A stretch of 64,000 bases of DNA from Pseudarthrobacter sp. GA104 (GTDB lineage Bacteria > Actinomycetota > Actinomycetes > Actinomycetales > Micrococcaceae), in NCBI RefSeq assembly GCF_009741265.1, contig NZ_WOWL01000001.1, positions 2,418,001 through 2,482,000 on the forward strand, given 5' to 3'. The translations under genes were made by a program, and so were the position numbers. Below are positions 37,278 to 46,462 of this stretch, in pieces. The first letter of the stretch is position 1; each line of letters opens with the position of its first letter. The notes under the pieces are model-generated. The model worked only from the letters and a program-made list of their open reading frames with translations, had not been told where the DNA came from and searched no databases.

Positions 37278-38879
37278 CTAATGCACTTTGGCGTCCACCA
37301 CGTCCAGTTCTTCCGGAGCCGCCGGAACTACCGGACCTGACGACGGGTGCGCCGCGACTGCCGCGGCGTGCTCCGCCAGCACCCCGGTCTGATGGCGGAT
37401 CTTCAGCCGGTACAGCAGGGCCCCGCCGCCGGCGACCGCCGCCACGAAAAGCACCCCGCCCCACTGCAGGTACCACTCGAACGGCGGCACGGAGTTGTAG
37501 ATCTCCTGGCGCGGCCACACCAGGTTCACCGTCATGGCGCCGCCCCACAGGACCGCGAGGATGTTCACGGGCAGTCCCCACGTGCCCAGGCTGAAGCCGG
37601 GCTCGGAGCCGTCCTCGGCAAGCGGCCACTTCTTCAGGAGCCGGTTGCGCAGCAAGGGAACGGTGACCAGCAGGTAGGACAGGTAGATCAGGACGATGCT
37701 GATGCTGGACATGATGGTGAAGATTGCCGGCTGCATCACATTGACCAGCAGCGGGATGACGGCCATAACGCCGATCACGATGGCAGCGACGGTGGGGGTC
37801 CGGCGGACCGGGCACACCTTGCCGAGCTGCCGGCTGAACGGCAGGTTGTTGTCCCGCGCCATGGCGAACATCATGCGGATCGCGGCGGCGTGGACGGCGA
37901 GGGTACAAACCACCACGGCCACCACGATGCAGGCGAGGAATGCCTTGCCGAAGGGGCCCCCGAGGACGGAGAGCACCAGGTACTGCAGCCCGCCGTCGGC
38001 CGCCCCGAGCTTGGGGTCGGCCAGGTCCGGAGCCGCGAGGATGCCAAAGAGCAGGATCAGCCCGCCCAGCACGAAGGATGCCGTGACGGCACGCAGGATG
38101 GCCTTGGGTGCCGTGCGTTTGGGGTCCTTGGTTTCCTCTCCGAGGGAGCTGGCTGTGTCGAAACCGTACATAACGTAGCCGGAGGCCATGGCGCCGATCA
38201 GGAACACGCCGAAGAAGCCAAGGTCGTGGCTCTCCCCGAAGCCTGCGGTGTCGAAGAAGACCTCAGGCCCACGCATCACGTGCCAGCCCAGTGCGAGGAT
38301 CAGGAGTACGGCGGCGATCAGTTCCACGAAGACGCCGATGCTGTTGATCCTGGTCATCAGCTTCACGCCGAAGGCGTTGATCATTGTGGAAATACCGATC
38401 ATGATGCTGGCCAGCACCACACCGTTCATGGCGAAATCGTACGGGCCGGTGCCATCACCGACGAACTGGAAGCCGGACCAGAGCTGGGGCAGGGTGAGCT
38501 GCAGGGCAAGGGCCACGGCGCCGAGCGCCACGATGGACGAGATGAGCAGCAGCCAGCCCGCCAGCCAGGACCAGGTCCCGGAGGCGAGCCGCTTGGCCCA
38601 GTTATACACCGATCCGGCCACCGGGTAGCGGCCCGCCAGTTCGGCAAAGCACAATGCCACCATCAGCTGGCCCGCGAAGACGAGGGGCCAGGACCAGGCG
38701 TACGCCGGGCCGGCCATGGAAAAGCCAAAGTAGAACAGTTGAAATACACCGGTGAGGATGGAGATGTAGCTGACGCCTGCCGCGAAGCTGGCAAACTTGC
38801 CGATGCTCCGGTCCAGGGTCTGCGTGTAGCCAAACTCGTCCATGCCGCTTGAATCAATACTCTTGCTGGGTTCCGCCAT
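37278..38879 (-). CDS. APC-family permease of the choline operon
   Basis: A 533-residue integral membrane protein with about 12 segments, of the amino acid-polyamine-organocation superfamily (GABA/choline permease-like branch: YISILTGVFQLFYFGFSMAGPAYAW, CFAELAGRYPVAGSVYNWAKR, GYVMYGFDTASSLGEETKDPKR). It is the last gene of a minus-strand operon, 89 bases after choline oxidase, so choline or a related quaternary amine is the likely substrate. This would be an alternative to the BCCT or ABC choline carriers used elsewhere. The substrate is inferred from context, not from a diagnostic residue. Confidence 0.85.
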   Translation of the reverse strand: MAEPSKSIDSSGMDEFGYTQTLDRSIGKFASFAAGVSYISILTGVFQLFYFGFSMAGPAYAWSWPLVFAGQLMVALCFAELAGRYPVAGSVYNWAKRLASGTWSWLAGWLLLISSIVALGAVALALQLTLPQLWSGFQFVGDGTGPYDFAMNGVVLASIMIGISTMINAFGVKLMTRINSIGVFVELIAAVLLILALGWHVMRGPEVFFDTAGFGESHDLGFFGVFLIGAMASGYVMYGFDTASSLGEETKDPKRTAPKAILRAVTASFVLGGLILLFGILAAPDLADPKLGAADGGLQYLVLSVLGGPFGKAFLACIVVAVVVCTLAVHAAAIRMMFAMARDNNLPFSRQLGKVCPVRRTPTVAAIVIGVMAVIPLLVNVMQPAIFTIMSSISIVLIYLSYLLVTVPLLRNRLLKKWPLAEDGSEPGFSLGTWGLPVNILAVLWGGAMTVNLVWPRQEIYNSVPPFEWYLQWGGVLFVAAVAGGGALLYRLKIRHQTGVLAEHAAAVAAHPSSGPVVPAAPEELDVVDAKVH

Positions 38880-38968
38880 GTGGACTCCTAAATCAGAAAA
38901 GCACGATGATGATGACCGGCCGGCTGTGGCGCATGGAAGGTTGATGCCCGCCGCCGGGACCTTGCCGC

Positions 38969-40612
38969 TTAGGCGAGGGACGCGGTGAGCTCCATTTCTT
39001 CCATGGTCATGGTGTCGCCGGACCGGCCGGCGCGGATGAGGTCCGCGCAGCGCTCGCCGATCATCATGACGGTGATGTTGGGGTTGACGGTGACGTGTTC
39101 CGGCATGACCGAGGCATCGGCGACGCGCAGGCCGGTGACGCCCTTGACACGCAGCTCGGGATCCAGCGGTGACATGTCGTCGTCGGAAGGGCCCATCCGG
39201 ACGGTGCCCACCGGGTGGTAGACGGTGTTGTGGGTCTTGCGGATGTACTCCCGCAGTTCCTCGTCGGTCTGTGCCTCGATGCCGGGCGAAAGCTCACGCC
39301 CGGTCCATTCCGCCATGGCGGGCTGCCCGGCGATTTCGCGGGCCTTGCGGATGCCGGCCACCATGACGCGCATGTCGTGGCCGTCGGGGTCCGTGAAATA
39401 GCGGGGGTCCACCATCGGCTTGTCGCGGAAGTCGCGGCTGCGCAGCCGGACGGTGCCGCGGGAACGGGCGTGCGTGACGTTCGGGGTGAGGCTGAAGCCG
39501 TTCTCCGTGGTGGGGTAGCCGTGCCGCAGGGTGTTCATGTCGAACGGGACGGAGCCGTAGTGCATCATCAGGTCCGGGCGGTCCAGGCCGTCCTCGGTGG
39601 GGGTGAAGATGCCGATCTCCCACCACTGCGTGGACGTCTGCACCATCGGCTGTTTGGCCTCGAACTGCACGACGCCTTCGGGGTGGTCCTGCAGGTGCTC
39701 ACCCACGCCGGGGGAGTCCACCAGGACCTCGATCCCGTGGTGGGCGAGGTGCGCTGCGGGGCCGATGCCGGAGAGCATCAGCAGCTTGGGGGAGTCGATG
39801 GCGCCGGTGGACAGGATGACCTCGCGGTGCGCGGAGAGCCGGTGGGTCCGGCCGAACGCCGAGTCCACCACGTCCACGCCGGTGCAGCGCTTGTCCGCGT
39901 CGAATACCAGCTGGCGGGCGCGGAGGCCGGTGAGGAGTGTGAAGTTTTCGCGCTCGATAATCGGGTGGATGTAGGAGACCGAGCTGGAGGACCGGGTGCC
40001 GTCCGCGCGGCGGTTGATCTGGAAGAAGTTGGCGCCGTTGACCACGGTGGTCCCGGTGTTGAATTTGGCGCGGGGAATGCCAGCCTGTTCGCAGGCATCG
40101 AGGAGCGCGACGCCGGCAGGATCCACCGGGGGCACGTTCATCAGGTGCACGGGGCCGGAGTCCCCGTGGTGCGGGGCGTCCGGGCCGGCGTCCTCGTTGG
40201 TTTCCAGGCGCCGGTAGAGCGGCCAGGCCGCGTCGGCGTTCCAGCCGGCGGCGCCGTACTTGGACTCCCACTCGTCCAGGTCCTCCCGTGGAGCCCAGAA
40301 GGCGATGCACGAGTTGTGGCTGGAGCAGCCGCCCATGACCTTGGCGCGGGCGTGGCGCATGAAGGAGTTGCCGTTTTTCTGCGGTTCCACCGGGTAGTCC
40401 CAGTCGTAGCCGGATTCCAGCAGCTCCATCCAGCGGTCCAGCTGCAGGATCTCGGGGATGTTGCGGTCGTCCGGGCCGGCCTCCACGAGGGCCACGGTCA
40501 CGTCCGGGTCCTCGCTCAGCCGGGCGGCGACGGCGGCTCCGGCGGATCCGCCGCCGATGACGACGTAGTCGAATCCGCGCTCGCTGAGGTCCTCGATGTT
40601 GTCGAAGTGCAT
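38969..40612 (-). CDS. codA: Choline oxidase
   Basis: A 547-residue FAD-dependent GMC oxidoreductase that oxidises choline through betaine aldehyde to glycine betaine with oxygen, producing hydrogen peroxide. The FAD loop GGGSAGAAVAARLSE is at 20-34. The residues known from A. globiformis choline oxidase fall at the same numbers: Trp61, His99 (covalent FAD, in GGCSSHNS), Ser101, Glu312, His351, His466 (in NTVYHPVG) and Asn510. This separates it from the longer-known BetA dehydrogenases. The start at 40612 directly abuts the aldehyde dehydrogenase stop at 40613. It is cytoplasmic and serves osmoprotection and use of choline. Confidence 0.95.
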   Translation of the reverse strand: MHFDNIEDLSERGFDYVVIGGGSAGAAVAARLSEDPDVTVALVEAGPDDRNIPEILQLDRWMELLESGYDWDYPVEPQKNGNSFMRHARAKVMGGCSSHNSCIAFWAPREDLDEWESKYGAAGWNADAAWPLYRRLETNEDAGPDAPHHGDSGPVHLMNVPPVDPAGVALLDACEQAGIPRAKFNTGTTVVNGANFFQINRRADGTRSSSSVSYIHPIIERENFTLLTGLRARQLVFDADKRCTGVDVVDSAFGRTHRLSAHREVILSTGAIDSPKLLMLSGIGPAAHLAHHGIEVLVDSPGVGEHLQDHPEGVVQFEAKQPMVQTSTQWWEIGIFTPTEDGLDRPDLMMHYGSVPFDMNTLRHGYPTTENGFSLTPNVTHARSRGTVRLRSRDFRDKPMVDPRYFTDPDGHDMRVMVAGIRKAREIAGQPAMAEWTGRELSPGIEAQTDEELREYIRKTHNTVYHPVGTVRMGPSDDDMSPLDPELRVKGVTGLRVADASVMPEHVTVNPNITVMMIGERCADLIRAGRSGDTMTMEEMELTASLA

Positions 40613-42130
40613 CTAGTTCTCCTTGCCGTGGCCAGCGAACCAGCCGGTCACCTGGGGGCTGGTGTTCTGGTAGATGTGCTTGGCTTCCTGGTACTCCGCC
40701 AGGCCCGTGGGGCCCAGCTCGCGGCCGACGCCGGACTGGCCGAAGCCGCCCCACTCAGCCTGGGGGAGATAGGGGTGGTAGTCGTTGATCCAGATGGTGC
40801 CGTGCCGCAGCCGGGACGCCACGCGCTGCGCCTTTCCGGCATCCTGCGTCCAGACGGCGCCGGCCAGTCCGTAGATGGTGTCGTTCGCGGTGGCCACGGC
40901 TTCGTCCTCCGTGCGGAAAGTCTCCACGGTCACCACCGGGCCGAAGGCCTCGTCCACGACCACGGACATTCCCCTTGTCACGCGGTCCAGGACGGTGGGC
41001 TGGTAGTAGAAGCCGCCGTCGTACTTTTCCCCCGCCGGCGCCGCGCCGCCGCACCGCAGCCGGGCACCCTCCTTGATGCCGCGCTGGACGTAGGCGTGGA
41101 CCTTGTCCCGGTGGGCTGCGGAGATCAGCGGCCCGGTTTCTGCGGTCTCGTCGAACGGGCCGCCCAGCCGGATGTCCTGTGCGCGCCGGACCAGCTCGTC
41201 CACGAAGCGTTCGGCGATGGATTCCTCCACCAGCAGCCGGGCGCCGGCCGAGCAGACCTGCCCGGAGTGGACGAAGGCGCCGTTGAGGGCGTTGTCCACG
41301 GCGGCATCGAAGTCCGCGTCAGCAAACACCACGTTGGGGTTCTTGCCGCCCAGCTCCAGCGCCACCTTCTTGACGGTGCCGGCAGCAGCTGCGGCAATCC
41401 GCTTGCCGGTTTCCAGGCCGCCGGTGAAGGAGACAAGGTCGACGGCGGGATGGTCCGAAAGCGGTGCACCCGCCTCCGCGCCGGGGCCGGTGACGAGGTT
41501 GGCCACGCCGTCCGGCAGGCCGAGGTCCTGCAGCAGCTGCATGGCCAGGATGGCGGTGGACGGCGTCAGCTCGGACGGCTTGAGGACGAAGGTGCAGCCG
41601 GCGGCCAGTGCGGGCGCAATCTTCCACGCGGCCTGGAGCAACGGGTAGTTCCACGGAGTGATGAGGCCGCAGACGCCCACGGGCTCGTAGACGATTTTGC
41701 TCACGACGGCGGGGTCCCCGGCGTCCACCACGCGGCCGGACTGCTGCCCGGCGAGCCGGCCGAAGTATTCGAAGCAGGCGGCGACATCGTCCATGTCGAT
41801 GCGGCTTTCAGCGATCCGCTTCCCGGTGTCCAGTGACTCGGCGCGGGCGAACTTCTCCCGCCGCTCACGGAGTTCCGCGGCGACCCGGAGCAGGAAGGTT
41901 CCGCGCCCGGGCGCCGGAACACTTGACCAGACTCCGGAGTCGAAGGCTGCCCGGGCCGCCGCGATGGCCCGTTCGGTGTCTTCCCGGCCGGCCTCGGAGA
42001 CCGTGGCGGCCAGTTCACCGTCGGCGGGGTTGTGGATTTGGCGTACTGCGCCGGAGGCTGCCGGCTCCCACGCGCCGTTGATGAAGAGGGTGGATGCTGT
42101 CTCGTCGTTAGACGGTGTGGCGTAAGTCAT
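40613..42130 (-). CDS. betB: Betaine-aldehyde dehydrogenase
   Basis: A 505-residue NAD(P)-dependent aldehyde dehydrogenase. VTPWNYP-type cofactor block (GLITPWNYPLLQAAWKIAPALAAG), catalytic glutamate in LELGGKNPNVVF and nucleophile cysteine in HSGQVCSAGARL are intact. It oxidises betaine aldehyde to glycine betaine, completing the choline oxidase step. The ATG at 42130 was chosen over one 36 bases upstream because a -10 box (TACTGT) ends seven bases before it, giving a leaderless mRNA. The upstream ATG would lie inside the operator. It is the first gene after the operators. Confidence 0.92.
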   Translation of the reverse strand: MTYATPSNDETASTLFINGAWEPAASGAVRQIHNPADGELAATVSEAGREDTERAIAAARAAFDSGVWSSVPAPGRGTFLLRVAAELRERREKFARAESLDTGKRIAESRIDMDDVAACFEYFGRLAGQQSGRVVDAGDPAVVSKIVYEPVGVCGLITPWNYPLLQAAWKIAPALAAGCTFVLKPSELTPSTAILAMQLLQDLGLPDGVANLVTGPGAEAGAPLSDHPAVDLVSFTGGLETGKRIAAAAAGTVKKVALELGGKNPNVVFADADFDAAVDNALNGAFVHSGQVCSAGARLLVEESIAERFVDELVRRAQDIRLGGPFDETAETGPLISAAHRDKVHAYVQRGIKEGARLRCGGAAPAGEKYDGGFYYQPTVLDRVTRGMSVVVDEAFGPVVTVETFRTEDEAVATANDTIYGLAGAVWTQDAGKAQRVASRLRHGTIWINDYHPYLPQAEWGGFGQSGVGRELGPTGLAEYQEAKHIYQNTSPQVTGWFAGHGKEN

Positions 42131-42137
42131 ACGGAGG

Positions 42138-42190
42138 ACAGTAGCGGAGGTTGAACGAGTGTTCAATACCTATCTTGAACAGACGTTCAA
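42138..42190 (-). promoter_or_regulatory. betB promoter with two TetR-type palindromic operators
   Basis: On the minus strand TTGAAC (42161-42166), 17 bases, and TACTGT (42138-42143) form a good promoter whose start would be at the betB ATG. Two perfect palindromes TTGAAC-N4-GTTCAA cover it and the adjacent upstream DNA, at 42151-42166 and 42175-42190, with centres 24 bp apart. The first contains the -35 box, so repressor binding would block polymerase. Confidence 0.8.
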
Positions 42191-42230
42191 GATTACGGAG
42201 GAGGCGGAAGCCGCCGGGATGGGATGTGCC

Positions 42231-42857
42231 TTACTGCCCCTGGAGCGCGTCCCGGCTGCTGCTGGCGTCGCCCGGCGGGGCGAAGGCGATCTGCTCCGTG
42301 CGTGCGATGCTCCGCTGGATGGATTCCTTGTCCACGCCAAGGAGCGACGTCAACCACATGCCGTTTTGTATGACCACGATGTCGGATGACCGCGCGCGGC
42401 ATTCCTCCCAGGAGAGCCCGGGCAGGGCGTTGGACACCAGCGCCGCCAGGCCGTCGATATAGCGGTCGAAGGCGGCAGCATTGATCTGTGCATAGTCCTC
42501 GTCTGCCTGGGCGAGGGCCCAAAGGTGCAGGCGCAGGGACAGGTAGCGGGTGGTCAGCAGGTCGGCGCCCGCTACCCGCCGCAGGGACTTGCGCAGCTGC
42601 TCGTCCGGGGGAGACGACGGATCCTGTGCAACCAGCAGGAGATCGTGCTCGTCCACCCGGCGCAGGGCCGCGCGGATCAGGCTGGTCTTGTCGTCGTAGT
42701 AGTAGTTCACCAGGCCCAGGGCCACCCCGGCTTCACGCGCCACCGCACGCATGCTCACCCCTGAGATACCGTGACGGGACAGCAGATCGAGCGCTGCTTC
42801 GAGGATGCGGGACTGCCTGTCGATCTGTTCGCCATTGTTCACGGTGGTTGTCCCCAT
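42231..42857 (-). CDS. TetR-family repressor of the choline operon (BetI-like)
   Basis: A 208-residue regulator. The N-terminal helix-turn-helix (RILEAALDLLSRHGISGVSMRAVAREAG, then NYYYDDKTSLI, about 18-62) is of TetR type, and the rest is an all-helical ligand-binding domain. It lies upstream of betB on the same strand, and the two 16-bp palindromes between them are its likely targets. By analogy with BetI, choline would release it. The ATG at 42857 is preceded by TAGTCT (42864-42869) and only six more bases, so the mRNA looks leaderless. Confidence 0.88.
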   Translation of the reverse strand: MGTTTVNNGEQIDRQSRILEAALDLLSRHGISGVSMRAVAREAGVALGLVNYYYDDKTSLIRAALRRVDEHDLLLVAQDPSSPPDEQLRKSLRRVAGADLLTTRYLSLRLHLWALAQADEDYAQINAAAFDRYIDGLAALVSNALPGLSWEECRARSSDIVVIQNGMWLTSLLGVDKESIQRSIARTEQIAFAPPGDASSSRDALQGQ

Positions 42858-43113
42858 CTGGCCAGACTATTGCCAAACCCTTCACGAGTGCACTTTGAGG
42901 TTCACGCCGTGGGGCTGGCCTGGCCCTTTCTGCGGTCGCCATCGGGCCGGCCGCAGGCCCAAAACCAAGTAGTGCCGGTCAGCGTGCGCTTCAGAAAACG
43001 AGTACTCAAAGAGCAAAGACAGGTGTGCGACTACGCGTGTGCTGTTGCCCCCTCAGCCCATACCTTGAAGTACGTTGCGCCCGCAGTGGGCACATGGTCT
43101 TAGGGAGACGCAC
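42858..43113. other. Gene-free divergent spacer
   Basis: These 256 bases separate the TetR gene from the secreted Ig-repeat protein gene. Apart from the TAGTCT box for the TetR gene and a GGGAG ribosome site at 43102-43107 for the next gene, no gene, strong hairpin or repeat is seen. Confidence 0.5.
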
Positions 43114-45651
43114 ATGATGAATTCGCCAGGTAGGACGACTGCTGCTGGGGATAGGAGCCTGCTGGGGCGGACGGGCACCCGGGTGGCCGCGGCGGTTGCG
43201 GCTGCGGGGCTGGTGCTGGCTGGAGGCGGCGTCGCTTGGGCAGACGCGATCGCGAACAGGCTGGATACCACGGTGGACACCGTCGCGGAAGCCATGACGT
43301 TGAACCTCGGTGGCTCTAACGGCACAACCCAGCTGTACGTGGTCAAACTCCCGGATTACGGTACGAATGGCTGCACGATCCAGGGCGGGGAAGCCATTAG
43401 CCTCAGCCTGGTATCAAGCGATCCGGACGTGGCAACAGTATCTCCGGCCACCGCGACTTTCGGGAGCTGTGGAGCGGAGACCACTCTCACCGTTACGCCC
43501 AAGGGACTTGGCACCACCAACATCGTTGCCACGCCCGGGACCAACACTACGGGCGAACCCTACGACGTCACGCCGGTCAACTTTGGCGTGACGGTGGTGG
43601 CTCCAGCCCCTTCAAACACAGCTCCTGTCCTCACCATGTCCGGCGTAACGCCCGGTACCTCCTACACGAAGGGGTCAGCCCCCACCGTTGTCTGCCAGGT
43701 GGCGGATAAGGAAGATGGCGCCAGTTCCTTCAACGCCACGCTTGGTGCGCTCTCCGGACCGGACGCCGCCAACGGCCTCGGCTCCCAGACAGCGTCCTGC
43801 AGCTACACCGACAAGGGTGGGCTCACCGCCGCGAGTTCGGTAACGTACAACATCGTTGACGGCACGGCCCCCGGGATCAGCTATACCCTCGACGCGGCGC
43901 AGCCGGACGGCTTGAACGGGTGGTACCGGAACGCCGTCACGCTGAAGTGGACCGTCACCGAGGGCGACTCGACCAGCACCCTGAACAAGGTCGGCTGCAA
44001 CGACGTGACGGTGGCGCTGGACCAGCTGCCTGCTGACTACTCATGCTCCGCGAGCAGCAGCGGCGGCTCGGCCGGCACAGTCACCGTCCCCATCAAGAAA
44101 GACGGCACGGCGCCGACGGTGAGCTACGCCGACGCGACAGGAAAGGCCGGCAACGACAACTGGTACACCTCCGACGTACTGGCCCGCTTCATTGCAACAG
44201 ATGCCACATCCGGACTGGCCCCGTCCTCCCAGGAGGTGTCCTCCAGCGGCGAGGGTGCCGATGTAAGGGTCCTGAGCCCTGCGTTCACGGACAACGCGGG
44301 CAACACCGTGCCCGACGGAACCATTTCCCAGTCGTTCAAGATCGACAAGACAGCCCCCAGCGTCACCTATGACGCTGCAACCGGAACCGCAGGCTTTGGC
44401 GGCTGGTACACCTCCGATGTCCAGGCCAGCTTCAAAGGAACGGACCTCACCTCCGGGCCCCTCAGCGCAACGCAGACGGTGACCTCGTCCGGGGAAGGCG
44501 AAGCCGTGACTGTCCAGAGTCCTGCATTCTCGGACAACGCCGGCAACACCACACCTGCCGGCGCCGCTTCCCAGCAATTCAAGATCGACAAGACGGCGCC
44601 GTCCGTTGGCTACGACGGGGTCGCATCAGGCACGCTGGGGGAGAACAACTGGTACGTGACCGACGTCGGGGCCCGCTTTACGGCAACGGATGCGACGTCG
44701 GGACTGCTGACGTCCTCGCAGACGGTGTACTCCAGCGGGGAGGCAGCGGATGTTAAGGTACTGAGCCCGGTATTCGTAGACAACGCAGGCAACATCACGC
44801 CTGCGGGCGCCACGTCCCAGTCCTTCAAGATCGACAAGACAGCGCCGACGGTCCGCTATGTGGGCACGAGCCCCGCAGCCAACCACGACGGCTGGTACAA
44901 CACGGACGTCGAGGTCACCTTCGGCGCCACCGATCTCGTGTCCGGACCGGTTGACGCGACGAAGAGCGTGACAGCGTCGGACGAAGGGGACACGGTGACG
45001 GTCCAAAGCCCCGAGTTCAAGGACCGCGCCGGCAACGTCCGTGCTGCGGGCGCAACCTCCACCACGCTCAAGATCGACAAGACGGCCCCCACGGTGACCT
45101 TCGATTCGGTCATCGCGGACGGCTACTACGGGTCGACGCCCGCGGAGCCGACCTGCTCGGCCTCCGATTCACTGTCCGGAGTGCTTGGGACCTGCGAGGT
45201 TACCGGTTACGGCACGGGAGTTGGGAAATACACCCTCAGGGCCACGGCCACGGACCTCGCCGGCAACACCACCACCGTTACCCACTCCTACGAAGTCAAG
45301 GCCTGGACCATGAAGGGCTTCTACCAGCCGATCGACATGGGCGGTGTCTTGAACACGGTCAAGGGCGGCAGCGCTGTGCCGGCCAAGTTCGAGGTTTTTG
45401 CGGGCGAAACCGAGATCACGGACCCCAACCTGATGAAGTTCACCATGGGAACCATCGTCTGTGCACCGAACGCCCAGACCGATGCTATCGAGACGACAGC
45501 GGCGGCCGGCAGCACCGTTGTCCGCTATGACGCCATCGCCGGCCAGTTCATCTACAACTGGAAGACGCCTGCAAGCCCCGGCAGCTGCTACCAGCTCACG
45601 ATGACAGCAAAGGACGGTACCTCGATCAGCGCCAACTTCAAGCTGAAGTAG
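43114..45651 (+). CDS. Secreted Ig-like repeat protein with C-terminal PxKF domain
   Basis: An 845-residue exported protein. The N-terminal signal peptide (RVAAAVAAAGLVLAGGGVAWADA, about 23-45) is followed by a beta-rich region and then four tandem repeats of about 82 residues (about 330-660). Each has a W-Y-x-x-D-V start, an SSGEG-like middle, DNAGN, and an FKIDKTAP end. A variant repeat without these follows, and then a terminal domain (GFYQPIDMGG, VKGGSAVPAKFEV, GQFIYNWKTP, CYQLTMTAKDG) of PxKF type. No LPXTG or membrane anchor is seen, so it is probably released or held non-covalently. A binding or adhesin-like role is a guess. The GGGAG ribosome site sets the start. Confidence 0.8.
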   Translation: MMNSPGRTTAAGDRSLLGRTGTRVAAAVAAAGLVLAGGGVAWADAIANRLDTTVDTVAEAMTLNLGGSNGTTQLYVVKLPDYGTNGCTIQGGEAISLSLVSSDPDVATVSPATATFGSCGAETTLTVTPKGLGTTNIVATPGTNTTGEPYDVTPVNFGVTVVAPAPSNTAPVLTMSGVTPGTSYTKGSAPTVVCQVADKEDGASSFNATLGALSGPDAANGLGSQTASCSYTDKGGLTAASSVTYNIVDGTAPGISYTLDAAQPDGLNGWYRNAVTLKWTVTEGDSTSTLNKVGCNDVTVALDQLPADYSCSASSSGGSAGTVTVPIKKDGTAPTVSYADATGKAGNDNWYTSDVLARFIATDATSGLAPSSQEVSSSGEGADVRVLSPAFTDNAGNTVPDGTISQSFKIDKTAPSVTYDAATGTAGFGGWYTSDVQASFKGTDLTSGPLSATQTVTSSGEGEAVTVQSPAFSDNAGNTTPAGAASQQFKIDKTAPSVGYDGVASGTLGENNWYVTDVGARFTATDATSGLLTSSQTVYSSGEAADVKVLSPVFVDNAGNITPAGATSQSFKIDKTAPTVRYVGTSPAANHDGWYNTDVEVTFGATDLVSGPVDATKSVTASDEGDTVTVQSPEFKDRAGNVRAAGATSTTLKIDKTAPTVTFDSVIADGYYGSTPAEPTCSASDSLSGVLGTCEVTGYGTGVGKYTLRATATDLAGNTTTVTHSYEVKAWTMKGFYQPIDMGGVLNTVKGGSAVPAKFEVFAGETEITDPNLMKFTMGTIVCAPNAQTDAIETTAAAGSTVVRYDAIAGQFIYNWKTPASPGSCYQLTMTAKDGTSISANFKLK

Positions 45652-45688
45652 CGCCAACGGCGGCGGCGCCCAAGGACGTGCGCCGCAC

Positions 45689-45722
45689 AGAAGGGGCCCG
45701 GTCACCAGACCGGGCCCCTTCT
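45689..45722. terminator. Bidirectional terminator
   Basis: A 15-bp perfect stem (AGAAGGGGCCCGGTC, loop ACCA, and its complement) sits between the convergent PxKF and DJ-1 genes. Confidence 0.85.
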
Positions 45723-45739
45723 CTGCCTGAAGTGTGGGA

Positions 45740-46438
45740 CTAGCCCAGCGCCTTGATGACTTCCTTGGCCACATCCTCGCTGGACTGCGGGTTCTGGCCC
45801 GTGATCAGGTTGCCGTCCCGCACAACATTTGACGTCCAGGCGGCAGCATTTTCGATCACCGCACCCTTGTCCCTCAGGGCGTCCTCCACCAGCCACGGCG
45901 TGTTCTCGCCGGTGCCGCCGCCCAGTTCCTCCTCGTTGCTGAACACCGTGAGGCGACGTCCCGCGAAAACGAAAGCGCCGCCGTCGTCCGTTGCACTCAA
46001 TAGCCCTGCGGGACCGTGGCAGAAGGGAGCGATGACCTTGCCGTCCTTGTCCGCCGCCGCCAGGAGCCGGCCGAGGTCGGCGTCCTGGTACAGGTCGGCC
46101 ATGGGCCCGTGCCCGCCGGGCATCACAACGGCGTCGTAGCCGGACGGGTCGACGTCGGCCAGCACCAGCGGGCGCGAGAGCTCGCCGTCGATTGAGTCGA
46201 GGTAGTCGCGGAAACCTTGCGCCCGTTCCTCGCCGCCTGCTGACTCGGGAGCCAGGCTCACCTGGTCCACGGTGGGCTTCGCACCCCCGGGGGTCGCGAT
46301 GTGGACAGTGTGGCCGGCGTCCAGCAGGGTCTGGTGTGCCACCACCAGTTCCTCCGCCCAGAAGCCGGTGGGGTGTTGGCTGCCGTCCTTCATGGTGAGC
46401 GAATCGGCGGCCGATACGACCATCAGAATGTTTGCCAT
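45740..46438 (-). CDS. DJ-1/PfpI family protein (Hsp31-like)
   Basis: A 232-residue class I glutamine-amidotransferase-like protein. The nucleophile elbow cysteine is in APFCHGPAGLL (near 140), and MPGGHGPM and the TGFWAEELV glutamate region resemble Hsp31-type DJ-1 proteins, known as glutathione-independent glyoxalases or protein-repair enzymes. It starts 24 bases after the aldo/keto reductase stop and is probably cotranscribed with it, which would fit defence against reactive aldehydes. The exact activity is not shown by the sequence. Confidence 0.88.
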   Translation of the reverse strand: MANILMVVSAADSLTMKDGSQHPTGFWAEELVVAHQTLLDAGHTVHIATPGGAKPTVDQVSLAPESAGGEERAQGFRDYLDSIDGELSRPLVLADVDPSGYDAVVMPGGHGPMADLYQDADLGRLLAAADKDGKVIAPFCHGPAGLLSATDDGGAFVFAGRRLTVFSNEEELGGGTGENTPWLVEDALRDKGAVIENAAAWTSNVVRDGNLITGQNPQSSEDVAKEVIKALG

Positions 46439-46462
46439 AGTGCTGCTCCTGTCTGTGCTTCT

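Noticed and set aside
38969..40612. Choline dehydrogenase BetA
   Set aside because: Every catalytic position matches the Arthrobacter choline oxidase numbering, including the His99 flavin link.
39215..41836. 873-codon open frame antisense to choline oxidase and betB
   Set aside because: Spans two real genes on the other strand and has no motifs.
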